Shown here in pieces: positions 13,940 to 23,880 of a stretch of 64,000 nucleotides of DNA (positions are counted from its first letter, which is position 1; each line of letters begins with the position of its first letter). The position numbers and the translations under genes were made by a program. The notes below the pieces were generated by a model. It did no database searches. It was not told the DNA's origin and saw only the letters and a program-made list of their open reading frames with translations. The DNA is from Channa striata (taxonomy: Eukaryota > Chordata > Actinopteri > Anabantiformes > Channidae), in contig CM065174.1 in assembly GCA_033026295.1 (NCBI GenBank), forward strand, positions 28,364,720 to 28,428,719, written 5' to 3'.

Positions 13940-15185
13940 AAGACCTTTTTTCTCTCACTGTCCCTTGTTGGGAGGCTAAGATTAAGGTGACACGGAGAGA
14001 AGTTAGCCAACTGTCACAGATGCAGAAAGGCAGGATGAAGATGTACCACCTACCTAAGAAGTACAACAGCATGGACATACCTGAGACCTTTAGAGACAAA
14101 GCAAAGGCAAACAAAGGCTCATTGCCCTTGCTAGCCGGCTAAAGAGATACACCTGAGAAGTTGAATGCAGGAAAATTACCAGGATGTTCTCCACTGAGCC
14201 ATCCAAGGTGTACTCACAGTGGCAGGGTAATAACATGAGAGCAGACCCCCCAAGGCTGGAGACTGAGGAATACCGGAGGGAGAAGGAGGCATCACATAAC
14301 AGCAATGCCCAGTTGCTGGTGGACTTCCAGAAAAAGATCCAGTAACCATCACAATGGCAGACATCCAAGAAAGGGTCTCAGGTATGAAGAACTGGATGGC
14401 ACCAGGCCCTGACACGATCCATGCCTACTGGTTAAAGAAGCTAATCTCACTCCATGAGCACCTGGCGGCACAAATGAGCAAGCTACTACTGAATGGAGCC
14501 CACCCTGAATGGCTAATGGAAGGCCGGACTGTCCTGATCCTGAAGGACCCCCAGAAAGGAGCAGTCCCCTCCAACTATCGCCCAATAACCTGCCTCTGTA
14601 CAACATGGAAGCTCCTGTCAGGCATCATAGCAGCTAAGATGAGCAGGCACAACTTAATGGGAAAGTGGAAAACAACTCCAGAGGCCAACCTCAAGCCAAT
14701 TGCACAAGTCAACATCAAGTGCGCCATATACCAAGGAGATGCGCTGCCCCCGCTGCTGTTCTGCATAAGCCTGAACACCCTCAGCCAGATGATCACCAAG
14801 AGTGATTAATGTTACTGGCTACGGAATGGCGCAACCATTAGCCACCTCCTCTACATGGATGACATCAAGCTGTACGCCAGGATTGAATAAGACATCGACA
14901 CACTGATACATAGCACCAGGATATACAGCCTACAGGTGCAGGCTGTGCAAAGGTGCCTTTGAAACAATCCAGCACATAACAGCGGGATGAAAGATGCTAG
15001 CAGGCAGGGCGTCCATGGAACGGCATAACCAAGCGGCAGGCATAGTGTACAGGAACATCTGTGCCAAGTACGGGCTGAAAGCCCCAAAGTCAATACACAC
15101 CTCCAAGGTGGTTGGAGGTGTCCAGAAGCTGTCCAGAAGAGTGAAGGAAGGAAACAATACCGCCCCAAAGAAGGAAGGGGTGAGT
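13940..15185 (+). mobile_element. R4/Dong-like (Rex6-type) LINE fragment
   Basis: A decayed LINE. From about 14100 the translation reads through a linker with YTREVE and STEPSKVYSQW. The frame 14354-14809 (151 aa) then carries APGPDTIHAYWLKK, EGRTVLILKDPQKG and SNYRPITCL, the start of a reverse transcriptase, followed by YQGDALPPLLFCI and then LLYMDDIKLYA at about 14848-14880. A zinc-finger-like CRLCKGAFETIQH segment (14935-14975) and a C-terminal region (14994-15130, ERHNQAAGIVYRNICAKYGL) follow. That fits elements that use a C-terminal restriction-enzyme-like endonuclease. Stops at 14807 and 14888 and an internal deletion between the RT fingers and palm (about 14650) make it non-functional. 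Assignment to R4/Dong is from memory of fish Rex6 proteins. Confidence 0.65.
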
Positions 15186-17100
15186 GGGGAATTATCTATA
15201 TATAATACAGAGGTACAGATGCTGTCTGGCCTTCTTCACCGTGATGTTTATGTGATGAGTCCAGGACAGGTCTTGTGAAATAGTCACACCCAAGTATTTC
15301 AAGCTGTTGTGAGAAATCAGTCCTACAACCATGGTATCATCAGCAAATTTTATGATCATCTTAGAATCAGAGATGGCTACAGAATCATGGGTGTACAATG
15401 AGCACAGCAGAGGGCTGAGCACACGGCCCTGAGGGGATCCAGTGTTCAGGATGAGGGGGGAAGGTGTGGTTGTCCACCTATAAAAATTGTGATCTGTTGG
15501 TCATGAAGCTATGGACACACCTGCACAAGGATGGGTTTAGGCCCAGGTCACACAGTTTGGAGACCAGTTTGGTGAGGACTGTGGTGTTAAATGCTGAGCT
15601 AAAATCAACAAATAGCACTCTCACATATTTCCCCTTGCCAGTATCCACATGGGAGAGGGTTTTATGGAGTAGGAGGGCTACAGCATCCTAAGTGGATCTC
15701 GCTGCCCTGTATGTGAATTGTAACGGGTCCAGAGTCATGGGCAGAGAAGTGGTGATGAATGTTTTGATCAAAATATTTCATCACTACCGATGTGAGGGCT
15801 GAAGTCACTGGGACTTATGTGTTTTAGAATATTCAGGGCGGGGATTATAATAGACTTTCTAAAGCAAACAGTAATCCCGCACTGTTGTAGAGAGAGGGTA
15901 GCGCCAGCAGAACAGTACAGGCTTTAAGGACACGTCTGGCCCAGCTGCTTTCCTGTTGTTTACACTGGGCGGCTGTATCTTAGTTGGTAAGGCAGTCGTC
16001 CACAGACCACAGGGTCAGTGGCTCTGTGGACAGACACTGGGAAAGACACTGAGCCCCTAGTTTCCTCTGGTGGTCCGGATGATTAACCAGGGAGGTGTCG
16101 GCATTCATTGGGTGAGCGTATGATGCTTTTTAGTCTGTGATTGCACGTAGTCCCTGCCACAGTCCCCTGGAGTCAGTTTTTTTCTGGCCGTAGCAGAGCC
16201 ATAGTTTAACCACTTTAACTGTTCTAGGTACCATGTAAGAGGTCGCCTTATAATTCCCCCTCCAGAGGTGAGCCCGGAGTTGTAGGCAGCGGTGCGGGAA
16301 CACAGAGCATCACAGATATTCATAGGCAACCTCTGATTAGGGAAAAATCAGATGGACTTTCTAGGTATAGTGTCCTCCACTATTTTTCCTAGAAAACCTA
16401 GAACCGTTTCTGTAAACTCCACGATGTCTCTATATGTCCCAGTTGGCTGAATACTGTGCTCCTTGTAGCGCAGCCTCTGACTGGTCGGTCCACTGCATCT
16501 CACTGCAGCGGGTGTCTGCCTGAGCCTTCGTTTATATTTTGACCTACCGAAGGAAGGGAGGGGTTTGGCTTTGCAGCCCTCTTTGAAGGGAGAGTAGCAG
16601 TGGTGTGGAGTTCACTTCTCTCTAGTTGGACAGTCAATGTGCTTTTGGTATCACCTTTTTTCAGTTGTTACTATTAAAGTCCCCAGCCACAATGAGAGCC
16701 GCTTCACGCTGGCTAACCTGGAGGGTGGACACAGGTTCATGTAGCTCAGATAGTGCAGCATTCGTATATGCCTGGGGTTGAGTATAAACGGCACTGATGA
16801 TTACTGAAGTTAACTCCCCAGCTCGAGTGTTTGGCGGCCGTTCTTCGACCCAGGGGAGGCAGGAGAAGCGACGGCACAGTCCCAAACTGTTGATTAGTTT
16901 GGGACTAACCATTCTGTAGGAGAACCCTCTGCCGGCTGCTCTCAGTGCCGACGGGGACAATAACGGACTCAGGACTAAGCCTGGCACTGGAGGTGGGTCA
17001 CCATAGAGGCCTATATGTTGTCTGTCGGCCAGTATGAGGCACTCGGGGTCGTGCGGTGTATGGGGCACGAGTGACCTCCCTCCACCTGGGTCAGCTTTAG
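15186..17100 (-). mobile_element. Decayed Rex1-like LINE, reverse strand
   Basis: On the reverse strand, 15192-15422 encodes an RT palm and thumb piece with MLSPLLCSLYTHD, IIKFADDTMVVGLI and YLGVTISQDLSW. 15570-15660 gives the preceding palm strand, and 16661-17068 ends in an endonuclease piece with IVAGDFNSNN. The order along the minus strand (endonuclease, RT, C-terminal) is that of a single LINE, but stops and gaps separate the pieces, and a tRNA-like SINE head lies inside near 16000. The copy is old and inactive. Its relationship to the better preserved element at 57972-61060 is inferred from shared motifs. Confidence 0.7.
15964..16110 (+). mobile_element. tRNA-derived SINE head fragment
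   Basis: The segment reads GGCGGCTGTATCTTAGTTGG and then TAAGGCAGTCGTCCACAG, which resembles the 5' half of a tRNA with an A-box (TAGC/TNAGTTGG). The expected B-box position is degraded (CAGTGGCTCTGTGGACAG). It interrupts the reverse-strand Rex1-like LINE. The mutated boxes argue against a functional tRNA gene. Confidence 0.5.
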
Positions 17101-17835
17101 GGTCATGTTAGCCTGCCAGCGCCCAAGCTAGCCACTAGTTAGCTACACCACTTAGGCTAGGCTAGCGTCGCTCAAGCTCCACCACCTGCAGTGGCTGCCA
17201 AACACCCTGCCACGGTGTGTCCAATGCTATGTTTTATCAGCAACAACATAAAACACTTTAACAAGTTACAGCTTCACTTAAAACATGTAACTGAGTAAAA
17301 TAACAAATAGAATCTTAAACACATATTTACAATATAAACTTGCTTATCAAGAAATACACAATGACTTAGCTGTAGTTTCACAAGAGATAAAGAAGCACAA
17401 TGGGTCAGGTGCTGTGAACATTCTGCTCATACGTGGTCTGTGTGGAGAGACAGCACCATTACATTTAGCTAACTAGCTTAGGCTGGAGCGTCGACATTTT
17501 GCTAAAACACACAAAATGGTTTATAAGCCGAACAAAATTACGGTAAAAACAAGTAACAAACCGTTACTATCTGCCTCATAGTGCTGGTAAAACCCTACTT
17601 TTGAATAACGTTAACACACTTTGCCCGTAACGTTACCTCTCGGGAACTACTCCTTGCTTCTGAAGATTACCCAAAATCCCTTGCGTTTACTACTGAATGT
17701 AGGTACAATATTGTACCATCAGATGGCGCAGTGTCCCATTTAGCTGGATTTACTATACATCCATTTTAACTATGTTACAATAGCACAATGATCACTTATG
17801 TCATTTGCAAAAACACCAATCAATAAGGATTATCT
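17101..17835. other. No gene seen
   Basis: Includes short GCTAG-rich words (17120-17170) and AT-rich sequence. It may be the 5' untranslated part of the flanking reverse-strand LINE, but I see no supporting motif. Confidence 0.4.
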
Positions 17836-17837
17836 CG

Positions 17838-18315
17838 TGATTTTAGGCTGTCTGAAGAAGAGGACAACCAGTCTAGGTTCAGGTCACCTTACTAAAAGTT
17901 CATTTGAATTAAAACCAGCAACATATTTATCTAGTGATGTGAGAGCCTCACTGCAAATTAGGAGGGATTGATCCTTTGGCAATTCAACTTTCAAAACAAG
18001 AATTTTAAATCGTTTTGGAGCGCACACAGAGGATAGGATGCTAACATGGAATTAACTTTTTTTTTATATATGTGGCCACACCGCCACCTGATATAAAAAT
18101 CTTTGTCCAAGACGGCTTCGTTCAACCAGGATTCAGAGAGCACAAGAATGTCAGTGTCAGTGGATTTATCCAAAATTTTAATTAAATCTAACTTAGGTAG
18201 CAGGATACGGATATTTATATGGAGAACACCAAGGCCCGACATGGCTCTGAATTCATCAAGAGTACTAATGTTATTTCGCAGGGGACCTGGGTTGGGTTGA
18301 ATATTGCCTGGGAGC
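17838..18315 (-). mobile_element. LINE ORF fragment with 2A-like motif and endonuclease start
   Basis: On the reverse strand the frame reaches a hydrophobic LILLLLLLPGN stretch followed by IQPNPGP (about 18280-18310). It continues with LHINIR, a leucine-rich segment and ILVLSESWLN, the first catalytic block of an AP-like endonuclease. Frameshifted but recognisable endonuclease sequence continues to about 17838. The PNPGP ending resembles 2A/2A-like ribosome-skipping peptides described at the N-termini of some non-LTR retrotransposon ORFs. The copy is truncated and has a frameshift near the T-run at 18058. The clade (CR1/L2/Rex1 group) is uncertain. Confidence 0.6.
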
Positions 18316-18339
18316 AGGAGTAACAGTAGGATAAGGCAG

Positions 18340-19574
18340 CAAAGCACGTAGTATTGGAGGAGGATACAAACTGTTCTACCATGGTGTGGATAGGAAGAGA
18401 AACAAGGTAGGAGTGATCCTGAAGAGGGACTTTGTCTCCCCAGAGGAGAGACACTAGTTGTTGGAGCAGACTTCAATGGGCATATTGGTGAGGAGAACAG
18501 AGGTGATGAGGAGGTGATGGGCAGGTTTGGTGTAAAGGAAAGGAATCCAGAAGGACAGATGGTGGTGGACTTAGCTAAGAGGATGGAAATGGCTGTAGTA
18601 AACACCTATTTCCAGAAGAGAGAGGAACACAGAGTGACTTACAAGAGTGGAGGTAGGAGTACACAGGTGGACTACATTCTATGTAGACGAGGTCATTTGA
18701 GAGAGGTTAGTGACTGTAAAGTGGTGGTAGGAGACAGTGTAGCCAGACAGCACCGCATGGTGGTGTGTAAGATGACTCTGGTGGTCAGGAAGAAGAAGAG
18801 AGGAAAGACAGAAAAGAAGGAACAGTGGTGGAAGCTAAAGAATGAAGAAACTTGCGAGGAATTTCGGCAGAAGTTGAGACAGGCTTTGGGTGGTCAGGAA
18901 GAGCTTCCAGATGACTGGGAAACTACAGCAGAGGTAATCAGGGAAACAGATAGGAAGGTGCTTGGTGTGTCATCTGGAAGGAGGAAAGAAGATAAAGACA
19001 CTTGGTGGTGGAATGAGGAAGTACAGGACTGCATCCAGAAGAAGAGGTTAGCTAAGAGGAAGTGGGATGTAGAAAGGACTGAGGAAAGTAGACAGGAGTA
19101 CAAGGAAGTGCAGCGCAGAATGTAGAGGGAGGTGGCAAAGGCCAAACAGAAAGCTTATGATGAGCTGTATGACAGGTCAGACACGAAGGAAGGAGAGAAG
19201 GACTTGTACAGGATAGACAGACAGAGAGAGAGGGATGGGAAAGATATGCAACAGATAAGGGTGATTAAAGACAGAGATGGAAAGGTGCTAACAAGCCAGG
19301 AGAGTGTGCAGAGAAGAGGGAAGGACTATTTTGAGGAGCTGATGAATGAGAAAAATGCCAGGGAAAGAAGGGAGGAAGATGTGGATGTTGTGGAGCAGGA
19401 AATAGCAGAGATTAGAAAGGATGAGGTGAGGAAGGCTCTGAAAAGGATGAAGAGCGGAAAGACTGTTGGTGCTGATGACGTACCTGTGGAGGTGTGGAAG
19501 TGTCTAGGAGAGACAGCAGTGAAGTTTCTAACAAGTCTGTTTAACAGGATTTTAGAGAGTGAGAAGACGCCTGA
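18340..19574 (+). mobile_element. RTE-clade LINE fragment (endonuclease to RT start)
   Basis: Translation from about 18450 gives GADFNGHIGEEN, the endonuclease GDFN block with a slight change. The frame 18514-19125 (203 aa) follows with QVDYILCRRG and HRMVVCKM, the endonuclease C-terminal blocks. After a stop at about 19123 the same frame resumes at 19132 as the basic linker and the RT start, with MKSGKTVGADDVPVEVWKCL. At about 19574 it breaks off at an L1 sequence. The endonuclease-linker-RT layout and the WKCLGE motif point to RTE-type elements (Rex3/Expander-like). The first half of the endonuclease and most of the RT are missing. Confidence 0.65.
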
Positions 19575-19862
19575 TATACCCAGATCTTGCAAAGTGTTGT
19601 ATTTTGATATTATGACAGGAAATAGTCTGTCAAGAAAAGACAGATATTTGTTTAAAATATTGTTCGTAGCGGATAAGGAAGCCATAACGAAAAGATGGTG
19701 TCCAGCACCAAAGCCGGATCCTCTAACACAAGACGAATGGCTGAAAACAGTAAATGGAATATATGTTATGGAGCAACTGACCCATAAGATAAGAATTCAA
19801 AAGGAAACACTGGGCACGACCGGATGGATACTGGAATATTGACACATCATAAAAAACAATTG
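19572..19862 (+). mobile_element. L1-like LINE 3' fragment, forward copy
   Basis: Encodes the C-terminal end of an L1 ORF2: IPRSCKVLYFD, RKDRYLFKILFVADKEAI and WLKTVNGIYVMEQLT, ending at a TGA at about 19840. It is nearly identical to the reverse-strand copy at 21590-21876. The forward copy starts exactly where the RTE fragment stops and loses similarity after AAAAAACAA at about 19862, before the A-rich tail. Confidence 0.75.
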
Positions 19863-20890
19863 ATCTGAAGTGTTCTTAATAGGACCGCATAGACAATGGG
19901 AAACAGATTGTGCCTTAGGCCTCCACCTCTGATGAGAGCTAATTAACAATGTTTTCTTTGGGTTATTTTTTGCAATGTAATTATTGAGCTAATCAGATTG
20001 GTTTGCTTTGATAAATGTGCATTGTTTTCTAGGTTCAGAGTCTGTTGGAAGGAATTTTTCCTGTGTTTCCATCAGCTGCTTAATCCAGGTGAGAGGAGGT
20101 GGGTTTGCATCATTAGCTCTTCACAGCTATGTGAGGCTGGGTGCTATCAAGTTGAGAGAGGATAGGTAGTATGGAGTTGATGGAGATGTTAAATAGAATT
20201 ATAGAGAGATGTAAGAACAGTTTGTGGTGGTTGCAGTATGAGATATCTTGTCTCTATATTGGCCATTATTTGAGGTAACACATGTCTTTTGCTGTGATTA
20301 ACCTTAACTTATGCTTTCCTGTAGAGGTGGCAGGTTCTACTTAGGTGATAACATAAAAGCATTACACAGACCAGTAAAACATGTTACTGTAAATGACAAC
20401 CATAAGTTAATGGCATTAATGGCAGGTTGTATAGAAATGTACTGGAGTACAAGATATTACTTTTTCTGCACTACATATAAGAGCACATATCTAAAGTAGC
20501 CATCATTAAATCTAGGTGCAGAAATACAATGCTTCTACTACTTTCCAACACTAGGCAACATTTAACGATCCCTTTCTAGTGGGATGTGGGTAGAGTTGTG
20601 ATCGTTCCCAGTGACTCTAACCTCGTCTGTCAACCAACCAACAGGCCTTTTCGAGTCTAATGGGAAACAAAGTACTTCCATATAAATGGGACCCCTAGTC
20701 AACTTTCTTCACGGTGAGTAACTAACTGAATGAATAGTGGAACTTTTCCAACTCAGAAAGTTTCTGAGTTTGGTGCCTTGGGTTTGCACTAAAGTTTGAA
20801 GCTGATACGTTAATTTCCGTGTATTTGTTTCATTTGAAATTCATTGTACTGGTGCACGGAGCTAAAATAAATTTTACAAATACCGTCACA
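19863..20890. other. No gene seen
   Basis: AT-rich sequence between the two inverted L1 tails. The frames present (for example 20311-20499, 62 codons) show no recognisable domain. Confidence 0.4.
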
Positions 20891-20894
20891 GTTC

Positions 20895-21105
20895 AAATGT
20901 ACACCAATCAGGTATAATGTTATGGCCACCTGTGCAACTGAACGCAATCTAAAACAGCAGCTCTACCATGAGTTCTACGTAGAATTCTACTACATGTTTA
21001 TTACTACAGTCAAAGTGGGAAGTGGACTTCTACTGAAAAGTATCATAAGAAGAGGTGGTTCTAATGTTTTAACCACCTCATTCATTTTAAATATGGTGTT
21101 AGAAT
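20895..21105. repeat. Short interspersed repeat with ATAATGTTATGGCCACCT ends
   Basis: Starts with CACCAATCAGGTATAATG and ends with GGTGGTTCTAATGTTTTAAC, partly inverted versions of each other. This fits a short non-autonomous DNA element widespread in fish. A related trace occurs at about 24965-25000. The family is not assigned. Confidence 0.45.
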
Positions 21106-21464
21106 TAATACAATTCAGCTTTTTGACACTTTCAACACTGAACAATATCAAATTATAAGCTTGTAAAAGTGGAATTTAAGGCAGAGCCACTGTATCAGAT
21201 TGCATTAAATTGCACAGATGGTCATATCAATATGTTGTAATGTAATGTTGGTGTATGTGGACCTAACTGAACCAACATGTATTCAACTTCAAACTCTGAC
21301 CCCTCAGCCTCTGCTTTAGCAGTCGGGAACATTTTGAGGATTTAAAATCGAAAAAATGGATGGAAGCATGAGCTGTTCACAACTTTAACTTGAATTTAGA
21401 ATTTTTGAATGTGGCCTAGACTGAGTTTTGTTTTTTACTGTAAGAGATACAGCAGTTAAACTAC

Positions 21465-23450
21465 ATGTTTTTTTTTACACTTTATTTTTATTGTTTGATG
21501 TACAAGAGAAAAAACAGAAGAAGAAAAAAACCTGATGGTGGAAGAACCCATGAACGCTGTGGATTGCCTTGTCTCTACAGCTTGTTTTTTATGATGTGTC
21601 AATATTCCAGTATCCGTCCGGTCGTGCCCAGTGTTTCCTTTTGAATTCTTATCTTATGGGTCAGTTGCTCCATAACATATATTCCATTTACTGTTTTCAG
21701 CCATTCGTCTTGTGTTAGAGGATCCGGCTTTGGTGCTGGACACCATCTTTTTGTTATGGCTTCCTTATCCGCTACGAACAATATTTTAAACAAATATCTG
21801 TCTTTTCTTGACACACTATTTCCTGTCATAATATCAAAATACAACACTTTGCAAGATCTGGGTATATCATACCCCAGACTTTTGCTAATAAACAAATGAA
21901 CATTCTCCCAAAACTGTGCAATACTCTGACAAAGCCAAAAGTGTCAAAGTCGACGATCACTCCAAACGTTTCCTTGACTGGAACTCCCCTTTGCCTCCCT
22001 CTCCTTCTCTTTGTGCCATACACGCAGGAATGGGAAAGATGTAAAGCAAAACTATGCGAGTTCTCGGTGCTACTTCGCTGAGAACTGGGACAGAGCTGGT
22101 TCCTGGTGATTCACACATTGACAGATTGACCAAAGACAATTTTTGTTCTATTTTTCTGAAGGAAACAGCCACATGCGCTACTGCGCAGTGAGGTTACGCA
22201 CGACCGTCCGCTGTGTTTAACGTGGATTAAATCAGGTGCAAATAACAAAATAATGAGACAAGAGAATCACATACATTTTCTCTTGAAATTTCTCCTGTTA
22301 AATTCTTAGACTGTAACTTTCACTGTGAGATTCTACAACAGGAGAAATAAAACTGAAACAAGCATCAGATCAAAAAACTGCTTCAACACATCATTTGTGT
22401 CTAATACGATTAATGAGTTAATGCCCCCCCAAAATAAAATCATAAAGGAGCACTGCTAGTTGAGTACTTTTATTTTAATACTTTAAGCAAAATATAAATC
22501 ATATAGTTTCTTACTTTTCTTAAGTATAAATGCCACTGTGTACTTATGCTTTTACTTAAGTACACTTTTGTTTGTGTATTTGTACTTTTACTTAAGTAAA
22601 TTTTTTGAGGACTTCATCCACCACATTGTCTCCAATATGGTTGTGTTACAGACAGAAATTTGCTTTTCAAATTGGGGTGAAAAAGAAATCAGATTAAATT
22701 CTATTTACATGTTTGTCTCCAAGCATGTGATGATGTAGTAGACTGCAACGTTCTCCATATATGCAACCATTCATCTTTAGAAATTTTCAGACCTCTTTCT
22801 TGTTCCCACTTCTGTTTTACATATATTGTTGAACTCCCTCTTCTCTCCATTAATTGCTGGTATAATGTGGGTATTATGCTAAATTTCCTTGAATTATAGA
22901 TTCCTGTTATAGCTTTAATTATTCTGCTGGTGTCCAAATATACTTTATCCCTTATTTACAAATATCTGAAGTGGTCCTGGTTGCACAATGTATAATTTTG
23001 TCTAATCTTCCCATCCTTTGTCACTGTACACGGGGCTGTTATTCCCCCTTGTAGTCATTGTTTAAATCGATGGTCAAAATAATTTGGCATGAATCTAAAT
23101 CTTTCCATTTTGCCCTGCTTGGTGGAAGTTCACCATGTTCAAGTGTGTAATTGAATGACAACTCCAGTGGAGCTATAAGTTGTTCACTAAATGTATTGTA
23201 CCACTCAGATGGCAGGCCGTCACTACCAGGGGACTTATTTGTTTTTAGTCTACTCACTGCCTTCTCTATTTGTGCTTGTGAAAAGGGTGAGGTCAAAAGG
23301 TCAATCTGACTCTTCCCAATTGCAGTTAGATCAAATATATCCAGGAATTCTTTCATCTGGTCAGTGTTACCTGAGGATGTTTGGCCTACATGGTTTTTTA
23401 TTGTCGGAGTGCAGCTGAAGGTGGTGGAGGTGTATCTTTGAGTCAACATT
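21465..23450 (-). mobile_element. L1-like LINE, reverse strand, in pieces
   Basis: On the reverse strand, 23449-23039 encodes the RT start (MLTQRYTSTTF, AQIEKAVSRLKTNKSPGSDG, LPSEWYN). 22937-22640 encodes a late C-terminal block with a basic tryptophan-rich segment (KWEQERGLKISKDEW and SSHAWRQTC). 22010-21590 gives the final part, with FISKSLGYDIPRSCKVL and WLKTVNGIYVMEQ. An A-rich 3' tail with AATAAAAATAAA follows (reverse of about 21470-21500). The RT palm and thumb are deleted, and 22020-22640 does not look like L1. It is an inactive remnant. Confidence 0.7.
22440..22615. repeat. TACTTTTACTTAAGTA-type repeat
   Basis: Contains several ACTTTTACTTAAGTA-like words, typical of a dispersed fish DNA-transposon remnant. 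It sits inside the gap of the reverse-strand L1 copy. The family is unknown. Confidence 0.35.
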
Positions 23451-23559
23451 CACATCAGACTAGACTACGTGTATGATCCATCTATCCATCCACCTGAAGA
23501 ACAGACGTTGCAGGGACTCAGGCAAATAGGATCAGCCTGAGGGTGGACCTGTTGTCTAT

Positions 23560-23880
23560 TTACCAGAATCAAAATCAGAAACTGTTTTGAGAACACAGTA
23601 CTAGGAATTTGTCTTGGTGTAGGCATGGCACACAACAAAATAAGAAAAAATGAAATTATTTACACAGGTACTATAATACAATAATACAATAACACAATAA
23701 AGTAAGAAAGTGAATATGTGCAAGTGTGCAAGTTAAAGTGACTGACCTTGGGTTGGGTGAAGGGTGTTATGGTGCAAGGATTTGGCCACTGTTAAGCAGG
23801 CTGACTGCAGTGGGGAAAAAACTGTTCTTGTGACGTGAGGAGTGCAAGACCTCACGCCACATTTACTGTAAATGAGCTTC
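23560..23880 (-). mobile_element. Rex1-like LINE 3' end fragment
   Basis: On the reverse strand it reads a short C-terminal piece equivalent to the FFPRAV-type end of Rex1-like ORF2 (GTGGGGAAAAAACTGTTC on +). A 3' UTR rich in ATAATACAATAAC and GTGCAAGTGTGCAAG follows. The 58100-58440 region has the same layout. Confidence 0.5.

Noticed and set aside
15964..16060. A functional tRNA gene
   Set aside because: The A-box is tRNA-like but the B-box and acceptor pairing are degraded; it fits a SINE head.
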